From: Roseobacter sp. HKCCD6576-2
Lineage (GTDB): Bacteria; Pseudomonadota; Alphaproteobacteria; Rhodobacterales; Rhodobacteraceae
Length of the DNA: 64,000 nt
Direction of reading: 5' to 3'
Assembly (NCBI RefSeq): GCF_013179285.1
Contig: NZ_WVNW01000005.1
Location: 124,001-188,000, forward strand
Position 1 is the stretch's first letter. Each line of letters begins with the position of its first letter. Of the stretch, positions 37,469 to 46,707 are shown piece after piece. The notes beneath the pieces are model-generated. The model made no database searches. It saw only the letters and a list, made by a program, of their open reading frames with translations, and was not told where the DNA came from. Position numbers and translations under genes: made by a program.

Positions 37469-39140
37469 AAAGTTTCGCATCCGCCGCAGCGCTTCTTCGT
37501 CGCAAAGCGCCCCAGCCCCGTCGACCGAGACCGAGTTGCTCGGCGAAGTCGACGATGGGTTTGGCGAGGCCCCGTTCCCGGGATCGGCGGCGCATGACCG
37601 GCAAGAGGCACCAGCGCAAGACGACACGCCGGAGAGTACGGAAACAGCCGGTGAAATCCCGCTAGAGCAAGAGCTCGCGGCCATTCGACAAGAAGGTTTG
37701 ACCGGTCGGCAATTACGCATGGCCCGTCGCACGGCGCAAAAGCATGGCCTGCAGCCCGCATCGGATTTTGACGCGGTGCGCTTGTTGCGCCGCCAAGGGA
37801 TTGACCCCTTTGCTCGAAACAACCTGTTGGAGCTGATCGTCAATGACGAAAATGGCAACGGCGCAGCCGCTGCACAGACCGGCGGCGTAGGGTCCGCAGC
37901 AGCCAAAGCGGCGACCAACCTGCCCGCGACCGTCCGTCAACCAAGCGTCCCCGGCCCCGTCGGGGCACCGCTCGACGAAGGCACCCGTGCCGCCGAGATT
38001 ATGCGGGTACAACGCGATATCGCGGCGCGGCGGCGCAAACGCCTGGCGCTTTTGGCCACGCGGCTGATGTTCTTCGTGCTGCTGCCAACGTTTTTGGTGG
38101 GCTATTACTTCTTTGCCGTGGCCACGCCGCTGTTTTCGACCCATTCCGAATTTGTGATTCAGAAATCCGAAGGCGGTGGTGGCTCCGCTGGCGGCGGTCT
38201 GGCCGGGATGCTCGGCGGCACTAGCTTTGCCACTGTGCAGGAAAGCATCACCGTTCAAAGCTATCTCGAAAGCCGGGAAGCCATGCTCCGGCTTGATGAA
38301 GAACATGGGTTTCGGGCGCATTTCTCTTCGGAGCAGATGGACCCACTGACCCGCCTCGCGCCCGACGCGACAGACGAGGACATGTTTGACACATATCGGC
38401 GCAATCTGAGCATCGGCTATGATCCGACGGAGGGATTGATCCGGCTGGAAGTCATTGCGGGCGATGCCCAGACCAGCCAGGCCTTTGCCGCCGCTCTGAT
38501 CGAGTATGCCGAAGAACGAGTGGATCAGATGAGCCAGCGCGTCCGCGAGGCACAAATGTCCGATGCAAGAAGCAGTTTCGAAGATGCCGAAGAGCGGATG
38601 GTGCTCGCACAGCAGCGGGTGATTCAGTTGCAAGAACAACGCGGCGTGTTGAGCGCAGAGGCCGAAGTCAGCGCGGTGTTCTCGCAGATCAACACGTTTG
38701 AACTGGAGCTGCAGCAAGAGCGCCTACGTCTCTTGGAACTGCAAAGCAACACGCGCCCGAACCAGACCCGAGTTGAGGTGGCCGAGCGCAACATTGCCCG
38801 ACTCGAAGCGTTGATCGATGAGCTTAGGGGCGGATTGACTGCCACCGGCACGGGCGAGGTCTCTCTGGCGCGGATTTCATCGGAATTGGTGGTCGCCGAA
38901 GCTGATTTGCAGACTAGGCAGTTGATGCTGTCGCAAGCCTTGCAGCAAATGGAAACCGCGCGGCTCGAGGCAAATCGGCAGTCTCTTTACCTGTCGATCG
39001 GGGTCTTCCCCGTGGCGCCGGATGAAGCGGCCTATCCCCGCGCATTGGAGAACACGCTTCTTGCGTTCCTGGTCTTTTCTGGCATTTACCTGCTGATATC
39101 GATGACGGTTTCCATCCTCCGCGAACAGGTCTCAGCCTAG
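37446..39140 (+). CDS. kpsE: Capsule export inner-membrane protein (KpsE/CtrB, Wzz-like)
   Basis: A 564-residue polysaccharide co-polymerase. The first about 190 residues are polar, low-complexity and probably cytoplasmic, starting KPKGKKFRIRR. A membrane helix is at about 200-225 (LMFFVLLPTFLVGYYFF), a periplasmic Wzz part with long coiled coils (about 350-500) follows, and a last helix LLAFLVFSGIYLLISMTV closes it. The N-terminal extension is long for KpsE. Overlaps kpsT and is followed by kdsA at 2 bp. Confidence 0.88.
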   Translation: MIMKPKGKKFRIRRSASSSQSAPAPSTETELLGEVDDGFGEAPFPGSAAHDRQEAPAQDDTPESTETAGEIPLEQELAAIRQEGLTGRQLRMARRTAQKHGLQPASDFDAVRLLRRQGIDPFARNNLLELIVNDENGNGAAAAQTGGVGSAAAKAATNLPATVRQPSVPGPVGAPLDEGTRAAEIMRVQRDIAARRRKRLALLATRLMFFVLLPTFLVGYYFFAVATPLFSTHSEFVIQKSEGGGGSAGGGLAGMLGGTSFATVQESITVQSYLESREAMLRLDEEHGFRAHFSSEQMDPLTRLAPDATDEDMFDTYRRNLSIGYDPTEGLIRLEVIAGDAQTSQAFAAALIEYAEERVDQMSQRVREAQMSDARSSFEDAEERMVLAQQRVIQLQEQRGVLSAEAEVSAVFSQINTFELELQQERLRLLELQSNTRPNQTRVEVAERNIARLEALIDELRGGLTATGTGEVSLARISSELVVAEADLQTRQLMLSQALQQMETARLEANRQSLYLSIGVFPVAPDEAAYPRALENTLLAFLVFSGIYLLISMTVSILREQVSA

Positions 39141-39142
39141 TC

Positions 39143-39976
39143 ATGAAACATGTAGATATCGGGTCTTTGACCACCGGCAACGACCGTCCACTGACGCTGA
39201 TTGCCGGTCCCTGCCAATTGGAAAGCGCCGATCATGCGCAGATGATCGCGGGCACCCTCAAAGAGGCCTGTGACAAGGCGGGGGCGCAATACATCTTCAA
39301 AGGTTCTTATGACAAAGCCAACCGCACCTCGATCAACGCCAAGCCCGCGCTTGGCATGGATGAGGGCTTAAAGGTTCTACAATCGGTGAAAGAGACGATT
39401 GGGGTTCCCGTTCTGACGGATGTGCATGGCCCCGCGCATTGCGCGCCGGTGGCCGAGGTGTGCGACGTCCTTCAGATCCCGGCCTTTCTTTGCCGGCAGA
39501 CCGAGTTGCTGTTGGCGGCCGGCAAGACCGGCGCCGCGGTCAATGTCAAAAAGGGGCAGTTCCTGGCACCCTGGGATATGCCCAATGTGGTGGCCAAGAT
39601 CGAAAGCACCGGCAACACGCGCATCCTTCTGACGGAGCGTGGCGTGTCTTTTGGCTATAACACGCTTGTGGTTGATATGCGGGCGCTACCGGAAATGGCC
39701 AAGACCGGCTATCCGGTGGTGATGGATGCGACCCATGCCGTGGCGCAGCCCGGCGGGTTGGGCGGCTCCTCCGGTGGTCAACGCGAATTTGCACCAGTCC
39801 TGGCACGCTCTGCGGTGGCGCTTGGGATCGGTGCGCTCTTCACGGAAACACATCAAGACCCTGACAATGCCCCCTGCGACGGGCCGAATATGATCCATTT
39901 GCACCAAATGCCTCACCTTTTGGATAGTTTGATGCGCTTCGATCGTCTGGCAAAAGCAGAGCCGATCCGTTTGTAA
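39143..39976 (+). CDS. kdsA: 3-deoxy-8-phosphooctulonate synthase
   Basis: A 277-residue KDO-8-P synthase that joins phosphoenolpyruvate and arabinose 5-phosphate for LPS or capsule KDO. IAGPCQLES (substrate loop), FKGSYDKANRTS and GANPCDGPN-like DNAPCDGPNM are diagnostic. It lies 2 bp after kpsE, consistent with a KDO-linked capsule. Confidence 0.94.
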   Translation: MKHVDIGSLTTGNDRPLTLIAGPCQLESADHAQMIAGTLKEACDKAGAQYIFKGSYDKANRTSINAKPALGMDEGLKVLQSVKETIGVPVLTDVHGPAHCAPVAEVCDVLQIPAFLCRQTELLLAAGKTGAAVNVKKGQFLAPWDMPNVVAKIESTGNTRILLTERGVSFGYNTLVVDMRALPEMAKTGYPVVMDATHAVAQPGGLGGSSGGQREFAPVLARSAVALGIGALFTETHQDPDNAPCDGPNMIHLHQMPHLLDSLMRFDRLAKAEPIRL

Positions 39977-39994
39977 CCAGCGAAAGCCACCCGA

Positions 39995-41491
39995 ATGACC
40001 AAGCCCTTGCCGACCGTCACCCAAAACAGTTGGGCCTTCCTGCGCGATGCCATGGTTACGCCGACGGGGTTCCGGGAATATGATGCACGGTGGAAGTTTC
40101 CAGATGAGATCAACCTGCCCGGCATCACAGCGCTTGGTCTGGGCCTTGGCACGCAGATGTTTGAGGCCGGTATCGAACCCGTTATTGCGGTTGCAAATGA
40201 CTACCGTGACTACTCGCTTTCGGTCAAAAACGCACTGATCCTTGGCCTGATGCAGGCTGGGGTTCATGTGAAAGACATTGGCCCGGCAGTCAGCCCGATG
40301 GCCTATTTCGCACAATTCCACCTCGATACGCCCGCCGTGGCCATGGTGACGGCAAGCCATAATCCGAACGGCTGGACCGGCGTAAAGATGGGCTTTCAAC
40401 GCCCGTTGACCCACGGGCCCGACGAGATGGGTCGTCTGCGCGACATTGTTCTAAGCGGCGAGGGCGTGGCGCGGCCCGGCGGCGGTTATGAATTTGTCGA
40501 CGGCGTGCGCGAGGCGTATTTGGACGATCTGGCGGGTGATTTCAAAATGACTCGCAAGCTGCGTGTCGTCTGTGCCACCGGCAATGGCACAGCCTCGGCC
40601 TTCGCGCCCGAGTTGTTTGAGCGGATTGGGGTGGAGGTTGTGCCCTCCCATAACCGGCTCGATTACAGCTTCCCGCATTACAACCCGAACCCCGAAGCGA
40701 TGGAGATGCTCCACGATATGGCCGCTTCGGTCAAAGACTCCGGCGCAGATTTCGCGCTTGGCTTTGATGGCGATGGGGATCGCTGCGGTGTGGTCGACAA
40801 CGAAGGCGAAGAGATTTTCGCTGATAAGATGGGCGTGATCATGGCCCGCGATTTGGCGAAGATTCACCCCGGCGCGACTTTCGTTGCGGATGTGAAATCC
40901 ACTGGTCTCTTTGCCTCAGACCCGGAGTTGAAAAAACACGGTGCCAAGGCCGATTACTGGAAGACGGGTCACAGCCATATGAAACGCCGAGTCCATGAAC
41001 TGGGCGCGCTGGCGGGCTTTGAGAAATCCGGCCATTACTTCCTCGCAGGCCCCATCGGGCGCGGATACGATTGTGGTATGCGGGTTGCGGTTGAGATCTG
41101 CAAATTGATGGATCGTAACCCGGATATGTCGATGGCCGATCTGCGCGGGGCCCTGCCGGTGACCTATGCGACTCCAACCATGTCACCCTATTGCGCGGAT
41201 ACCGAGAAATACGAGGTGCTGGAGCGTTTGGTCGACAAACTCGTTGCTCGTCATGCCGAGGGCGGCAGTTTGGGCGGCGTCAAAATCGCCGATGTCGTCA
41301 CGGTGAACGGCGCGCGGGTGATGCTGGAGAATGGCGGTTGGGGGCTGGTTCGCGCGTCGTCGAACACGCCCAATCTGGTGGTGGTCTGCGAAAGCCCGGA
41401 AAGCGAGGCGCAGATGCGGGCGATCTTCGAAGACATTGATGCGGTGATCCGCACCGAGCCTGCCGTCGGGGACTACGACCAGACAATCTGA
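39995..41491 (+). CDS. Phosphomannomutase/phosphoglucomutase
   Basis: A 498-residue alpha-D-phosphohexomutase. Phosphoserine Ser121 is in TASHNPNGW, the metal loop is GFDGDGDRCG, the sugar loop is GHSHMKRR plus GLSG-like AGFEKSGHYF, and the phosphate loop RASSNTPNL is at the end. It supplies Man-1-P or Glc-1-P for surface polysaccharide and is probably part of the kpsT-kpsE-kdsA unit (19 bp after kdsA). Confidence 0.9.
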   Translation: MTKPLPTVTQNSWAFLRDAMVTPTGFREYDARWKFPDEINLPGITALGLGLGTQMFEAGIEPVIAVANDYRDYSLSVKNALILGLMQAGVHVKDIGPAVSPMAYFAQFHLDTPAVAMVTASHNPNGWTGVKMGFQRPLTHGPDEMGRLRDIVLSGEGVARPGGGYEFVDGVREAYLDDLAGDFKMTRKLRVVCATGNGTASAFAPELFERIGVEVVPSHNRLDYSFPHYNPNPEAMEMLHDMAASVKDSGADFALGFDGDGDRCGVVDNEGEEIFADKMGVIMARDLAKIHPGATFVADVKSTGLFASDPELKKHGAKADYWKTGHSHMKRRVHELGALAGFEKSGHYFLAGPIGRGYDCGMRVAVEICKLMDRNPDMSMADLRGALPVTYATPTMSPYCADTEKYEVLERLVDKLVARHAEGGSLGGVKIADVVTVNGARVMLENGGWGLVRASSNTPNLVVVCESPESEAQMRAIFEDIDAVIRTEPAVGDYDQTI

Positions 41492-41553
41492 CTTCCCCGC
41501 CGCAGGAAATCGGCCTAGACAAGCGGGACATTTCAACAACGCCCGTTTGTCTA

Positions 41554-42879
41554 ATGCGTCTTTTTCTGATCCTCTACCTCGCTGTCGTCCTGCCCTTCAT
41601 CGCGCTGGCTCAAGACACCGCACAGCAACCCGACGGCGCGATCTCCGTCGAAAGCGACATCCAGCAAGACACCGCGATTGCCACGCGCATCCGCGATATT
41701 CTGCGGCAGTTGGAGGGCTATGAAAATGTCAGTGTCTCCGTCGCCGATGGCATCGTTACATTGCGGGGGACTGCCCTTGAGACGGCACAAATCGAAGCGC
41801 TGAATGGGCTCGTGGGTCGGGTCGAAGGCGTTGTGGCGATTGAAAACGCTGTCACCGAGACCACCGATGTGGTCGAACGCTTAAACCCCGCCATTGAGCG
41901 CATTCAAGCTCGGATCGAGCAGTTCTTGGCCAAACTGCCCTTGATCCTGGTGGCCGTCGCGGCGGGCATCTTGGTCTTGCTTCTCGGCCTCTATTTGGCG
42001 CGTCTGAAGAACCCCTGGGATCGGCTCGCGCCAAACGCCTTTATTGCGGATATCTACCGGCAGGTGATCCGTCTGCTCTTCGCGGTCTTGGCGGTTGTGC
42101 TAACACTGGATCTGTTGAACGCCACCGCCCTTCTGGGCACGATTTTGGGCGCCGCCGGGATCGTCGGTCTCGCCATCGGGTTTGCCGTGCGCGATATGGT
42201 GGAGAACTTCATCGCCTCGATCCTCTTGTCGATCCGTCAACCGTTCCGCCCCAAGGATTTGGTCGAGATCGAGGGCGATATGGGCCATGTGATCCGCCTG
42301 ACCTCGCGTGCGACGATTCTATTATCGCTCGACGGCAACCATATCCGCATCCCCAACTCGACCGTGTTCCGGGCTCGGATCATCAACTACAGCCGCAATG
42401 ACGAACGCCGCTTCACCTTCGTCCTCGGGGTCGACCCCAACGCCGATATTGCCGAGGCGCAGCGGATCATCCTGGATGCGTTGAAAGAGCTGCCCTTCCT
42501 TTTGGAAAGCCCCGGCCCCGGTGTTTGGGTCAACGAATTGGGCGACAGCACCATCTCCATCACCGGCGCGGGCTGGGTGATGCAGCACAAGACCAGTCTG
42601 GGCATGGCCAAGGGCGAGGCGATCCGGATTGCCAAGGCCCGCCTGGAAGAGGCCGGCATTATGCTGCCAGAACCGACCTACCGTTTGATCAGCGACACCA
42701 CGATCCGGCAAGCGCCGTCGGACACATCCGCCAAGGACACCACAGCACCACCCACCACACCTGCGGAGGTGCAGGACGTCCACGCCGAGGAATCAGAGGC
42801 GCTGGAACGGATCGTCGACGCCGAACGGGAGGCATTGGGCGATGACGACCTTTTGGCGCGCGAGGCCCCGCAAGAATAG
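41554..42879 (+). CDS. MscS-type mechanosensitive channel with N-terminal BON domain
   Basis: A 441-residue inner-membrane protein. A signal peptide covers residues 1-20, a BON domain about 30-100 (VSVADGIVTLRGTA) lies in the periplasm, then about three helices and the MscS beta-domain with the pore helix AAGIVGLAIGFAVRDMVENFIASI. The C-terminal tail is acidic. It should relieve turgor on osmotic downshock; the BON domain is a less common addition. Confidence 0.9.
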   Translation: MRLFLILYLAVVLPFIALAQDTAQQPDGAISVESDIQQDTAIATRIRDILRQLEGYENVSVSVADGIVTLRGTALETAQIEALNGLVGRVEGVVAIENAVTETTDVVERLNPAIERIQARIEQFLAKLPLILVAVAAGILVLLLGLYLARLKNPWDRLAPNAFIADIYRQVIRLLFAVLAVVLTLDLLNATALLGTILGAAGIVGLAIGFAVRDMVENFIASILLSIRQPFRPKDLVEIEGDMGHVIRLTSRATILLSLDGNHIRIPNSTVFRARIINYSRNDERRFTFVLGVDPNADIAEAQRIILDALKELPFLLESPGPGVWVNELGDSTISITGAGWVMQHKTSLGMAKGEAIRIAKARLEEAGIMLPEPTYRLISDTTIRQAPSDTSAKDTTAPPTTPAEVQDVHAEESEALERIVDAEREALGDDDLLAREAPQE

Positions 42880-42956
42880 TCCAGCAAATCTGGTGAATTT
42901 TTGCACACCAGGGGCTTGATCCTCCGCCCGTCGCGGCGTAACTAGCGCGTCACAGT

Positions 42957-43031
42957 TGGGGTGTAGCCAAGCGGTAAGGCAGCGGTTTTTGGTACCGTGT
43001 ACCGTAGGTTCGAATCCTACCACCCCAGCCA
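42957..43031 (+). tRNA. tRNA-Gln(TTG)
   Basis: The cloverleaf is complete: acceptor TGGGGTG/CACCCCA, anticodon loop TTTTGGT with anticodon TTG, T-arm GTAGG TTCGAAT CCTAC, and encoded CCA at the 3' end. Confidence 0.96.
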
Positions 43032-43776
43032 CACGCTTCAGGGCATTTATGACCAGTTGGTTTGCCTCGACCTTCCGAAGACAATTCAACGATCTTCTTT
43101 CGCTATCGTCGAACTGAGCTGCGACTCGGTCGCTGGAAATACCCAGTTCTTTGCCTTTAGCTCGGCTGCCATTTTCACCGTTTCCCATTTTTGGAGGTTT
43201 CCTGTTCAGAGCTGATCTATCGCGAGTTCTGGCAGAACCGTCTCCTGGGATATGGCACACACAAGTTAGTGGCTTCCGCATCAGGGCTTACGATACACTC
43301 CCTCGTCCAAGTTCCTTAGTCTGCGCGACACAGCGCTCTTGCAGCGCAACGATCTTGTCGATTTAGAGATGGCAACAGCCCTCTAGCGCATCTGGAACCG
43401 CGCACGCTCGGCGAGTCCTAACTGGCTGATGGCCCGGCATGCGGCAGAGATACAGTGATCGGTCGACCAAGGTCGCCATAATCGAATTCGGGCAACACCG
43501 CCGACAGCGCCGTCGCCGGTAGAAATGGGGCTGTAACATGCCTCGGCTGTGCCCGTTCGCACGTGAACGTGTTCGAGTCGAGCGCGCTGTGTCAGGCATG
43601 GTGCCCTTGTCGATGCAAAACGGTCCGCGCGCCTTGACGTAAATCATGGTGAGATGCCGCTTTGGGCAGCGATATACTGACCCGGAATGACAGCGATCCA
43701 CCGCCAACCCGTGTATCGGGCCAGCCGGGATGCGTTCACTTGCACTGAGAGTCGATGCAACCGAAAGGGTTTGGCG
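43032..43776. other. Gene-poor stretch downstream of tRNA-Gln
   Basis: About 745 bases with several short frames and none I can assign. It may include remnants of a former insertion beside the tRNA. I see no copy of the tRNA 3' end downstream that would mark an attachment site. Confidence 0.45.
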
Positions 43777-46515
43777 GTGAAGGATTCGCCCATACGAGAC
43801 ATATCAAACTTGGAACTGGCCCATGCCGTGGATGCCGCGCAGGCATTTGAGGCGCTTGGATCGCAGCAAGCGGGTTTACCAAGGGCAGAGGCCAAGCGCC
43901 GGTTGGACGTGTTTGGCCGCAATGAGCCGCCGGCGCGGAAACGGAAGAGCGCTGTTCTGCGGTTTCTTCAGCATTTCAACCATGTGCTGATCTATGTCCT
44001 GATCGGGGCCGCCATTGTCACCTTTCTGCTCGGTCACCCGATCGACACCGGCGTCATCCTGGCCGTCGTCGTTGCCACGGCCATCATTGGGTTCGTGCAG
44101 GAGGGCCGCGCTGAAAAGGCGATGGAGGCGATCCATGACATGCTTGCGCCGCAGGCCGCCGTGCTGCGCGACGGGCAACGGATCTCTGTCGATAGCGCCG
44201 AGGTGGTGCCCGGCGATGTCGTGCTTTTGGAGGCAGGCGACAAACCGCCCGCGGATCTGCGCCTGTTTCAGACCCACGGGCTTCAGGTGCAAGAGGCCAT
44301 GCTCACAGGCGAATCCGTGGCCGTCGAGAAAGGTGTCGATGCGGTTGCGGCGGAAGCTTCTTTGGGAGACCGGCGCGGCATGGTGTTCGGCGGCACGCTG
44401 GTCACAGCGGGTCAGGGGCGTGGCGTCGTCACGGCAACCGCGCACCGGACCGAGATCGGGCGGATCAGCGGGATGCTGTCAGATGTCGAGGAACTGACCA
44501 CGCCGCTGGTTGAACAGATGAACGCGTTCTCGCGCTGGCTGACGCTGTTTATTCTGGCGGTCGCGGGCGTCTTGCTTGTCTTCGGGTATTTCGTCGCCGG
44601 GTACGAGTTCTTCGAGCTGTTCATGGCTGTGGTGGTGCTTGCGGTCTCGGCCATCCCCGAGGGGCTGCCAGCCGTCTTGTCGATCACTTTGGCAATCGGC
44701 GTGCAGGCCATGGCCCGGCGGCACGCGATTGTGCGACGCCTGCCCGCCATCGAAACCGTGGGATCGGTCTCGGTGATCTGCACCGACAAGACCGGCACCC
44801 TGACCCGCAACGAGATGGTGGTCACCACGGTCGCAACGGCGGGCCGGGTCTTTGAGGTCGATGGCGACGGCTACCACCCAGATGGGCAGGTGTTCCACAA
44901 TGACCAGCCGGTGAGCCCCGGAGAACACGCCGCGCTGCACGAGTTGGCCACAGCCGCAGCGCTTTGCAACGATGCGGAATTGCAGGAAATCGATGGGGTT
45001 TGGACAGTCAGCGGCGACCCGATGGAAGGCGCATTGCTGAGCCTGGCTTCGAAAGCCTGCCACGGGTTGGACGAGATCGGGGAAACATGGTCCCGGCGCG
45101 ATCTCATTCCCTTTGACTCGCGCCACCGCTTCATGGCGAGCCTTGAGGAAGGCACCGACGATACAGTCGTCGCCTTCGTAAAGGGCGCACCTGAGCAGGT
45201 GCTTGCGATGTGCACAACCGAACATGGCGTGGATGGCACAACCACGCCTCTGAATCGCGAACACTGGGCTGTCATCGAAACGGAGTTGGCAGGCCAAGGC
45301 CGCCGCGTTCTGGCGTTTGCCAGCCGAAGGATGGACGCAGGCACTGCTGAACTCAGGAACGAGGATATCGACGGCACGCTGACCTTCCTCGGCCTCGTTG
45401 GCATCATTGACCCGCCCCGCAGCGAAGCCATCGAGGCCGTCGCCGAATGCCGCGGCGCGGGGATCGCCGTGAAGATGATCACTGGCGATCATGCGGGCAC
45501 AGCCGCTGCCATCGGGCGGGAGATCGGGCTGGCCCATGGCGGGGCGGTCATCACCGGCGCGCAGATCGACGAGATGGATGATGCAGACCTTGCCAGTCAT
45601 GTCCTTGACGTCGACATCTTCGCGCGCACCAGCCCTGAGCACAAACTGCGCCTGGTGCGCGCGTTGCAATCCCATGGCCTGTCAGTCGCGATGACGGGGG
45701 ACGGTGTGAATGACGCCCCGGCCCTGAAACGGGCCGATGTGGGCATTGCCATGGGTCGCAAAGGGTCGGAGGCCGCCAAGGAAGCCGCCGATATCGTTCT
45801 GGCAGACGACAACTTCGCCTCCATCGCGGCCGCAGTGCGCGAAGGCCGGACCGTGTTCGACAATATCAAGAAGGTAATCAGCTGGATTCTCCCCACATCC
45901 GCAGGCGAGGCCCTGACCATTGTGGCGGCCCTCCTGCTCGGCCTCGCCCTGCCGATCAGCCCGCTGCAGATCCTCTGGGTGAACCTTGTCACCGCCATCA
46001 CGCTTGGCATCGCGCTGGCCTTCGAACCAACCGAAGAAAACACTATGCACCGCCCACCCCGCGCCCGCGATGCGCCGATCCTGGGCCCAGAGCTTGTCTG
46101 GCATATCGTGCTGGTCTCGGGCCTTTTCCTGGCCGGCGTCTTCGGGATCTTCAGCTATGCGCTGAACCAGGGCTATGACATCGCCTTGGCACAGACGCTC
46201 TCGCTGAACACGTTGGTGGTGCTGAAAATCTTCCACCTGTTCTTCATCCGGAACATCTATGGCACCTCGCTGACCTGGGAGGCCGTGCGGGGTACACGGG
46301 TCGTCTGGCTTTGTGTGATCGCGGTGACCATCCTGCAACTCGCGGTCACCTATCTGCCACCGCTGCAAATCGCGTTCGGCACCGAGAACGTCTCGGTCTT
46401 GGATGGGCTGATCATCGTCGGGATCGGCGTCGTGCTGTTCGTTCTGCTCGAACTGGAGAAACAACTGGCACTGACCATCGGCTCCCGACGTCAGCCCGCA
46501 ACACCCGGTGCGTGA
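43777..46515 (+). CDS. P-type ATPase, type II cation transporter
   Basis: About 912 residues with the Ca/Na,K-type layout: TGES in the actuator domain, catalytic Asp337 in CTDKTGTLTRNEM, and TGDGVNDAPALKRADVGIAMG. Helix 4 has AIPEGLPAV and helix 5 has the acidic GEA; helix 6 reads NLVTAITLG where Ca pumps have NLVTDGLP, so the site-I Asp is missing and one ion site may be lost. I chose the GTG at 43777 (AAAGGG seven bases upstream); an ATG at 43687 would add 30 residues without family features. Ca2+, Na+ or H+ are all possible substrates. Confidence 0.88.
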   Translation: MKDSPIRDISNLELAHAVDAAQAFEALGSQQAGLPRAEAKRRLDVFGRNEPPARKRKSAVLRFLQHFNHVLIYVLIGAAIVTFLLGHPIDTGVILAVVVATAIIGFVQEGRAEKAMEAIHDMLAPQAAVLRDGQRISVDSAEVVPGDVVLLEAGDKPPADLRLFQTHGLQVQEAMLTGESVAVEKGVDAVAAEASLGDRRGMVFGGTLVTAGQGRGVVTATAHRTEIGRISGMLSDVEELTTPLVEQMNAFSRWLTLFILAVAGVLLVFGYFVAGYEFFELFMAVVVLAVSAIPEGLPAVLSITLAIGVQAMARRHAIVRRLPAIETVGSVSVICTDKTGTLTRNEMVVTTVATAGRVFEVDGDGYHPDGQVFHNDQPVSPGEHAALHELATAAALCNDAELQEIDGVWTVSGDPMEGALLSLASKACHGLDEIGETWSRRDLIPFDSRHRFMASLEEGTDDTVVAFVKGAPEQVLAMCTTEHGVDGTTTPLNREHWAVIETELAGQGRRVLAFASRRMDAGTAELRNEDIDGTLTFLGLVGIIDPPRSEAIEAVAECRGAGIAVKMITGDHAGTAAAIGREIGLAHGGAVITGAQIDEMDDADLASHVLDVDIFARTSPEHKLRLVRALQSHGLSVAMTGDGVNDAPALKRADVGIAMGRKGSEAAKEAADIVLADDNFASIAAAVREGRTVFDNIKKVISWILPTSAGEALTIVAALLLGLALPISPLQILWVNLVTAITLGIALAFEPTEENTMHRPPRARDAPILGPELVWHIVLVSGLFLAGVFGIFSYALNQGYDIALAQTLSLNTLVVLKIFHLFFIRNIYGTSLTWEAVRGTRVVWLCVIAVTILQLAVTYLPPLQIAFGTENVSVLDGLIIVGIGVVLFVLLELEKQLALTIGSRRQPATPGA

Positions 46516-46707
46516 AGTGGACAGAATGTCAAACCTCAAAGGAGGAACCAACCAATGTGACTGGCCCCGAACCCGTTTGACGGTTTGCTGCACCATCGCC
46601 GCCGATAACGGCGCGCGCCCAGCACAGTCACGGGCCGTCCCCGCTAACCCATGCAGTACGGTCGGTTTTCCGACGTAACTCCTATAGATCCCGACAAAGG
46701 AGGCCTC

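Noticed and set aside
42793-43281. Minus-strand frame covering the tRNA-Gln
   Set aside because: It reads across a clear tRNA gene and into the mscS 3' end; the apparent protein is an artefact often seen over tRNA genes.
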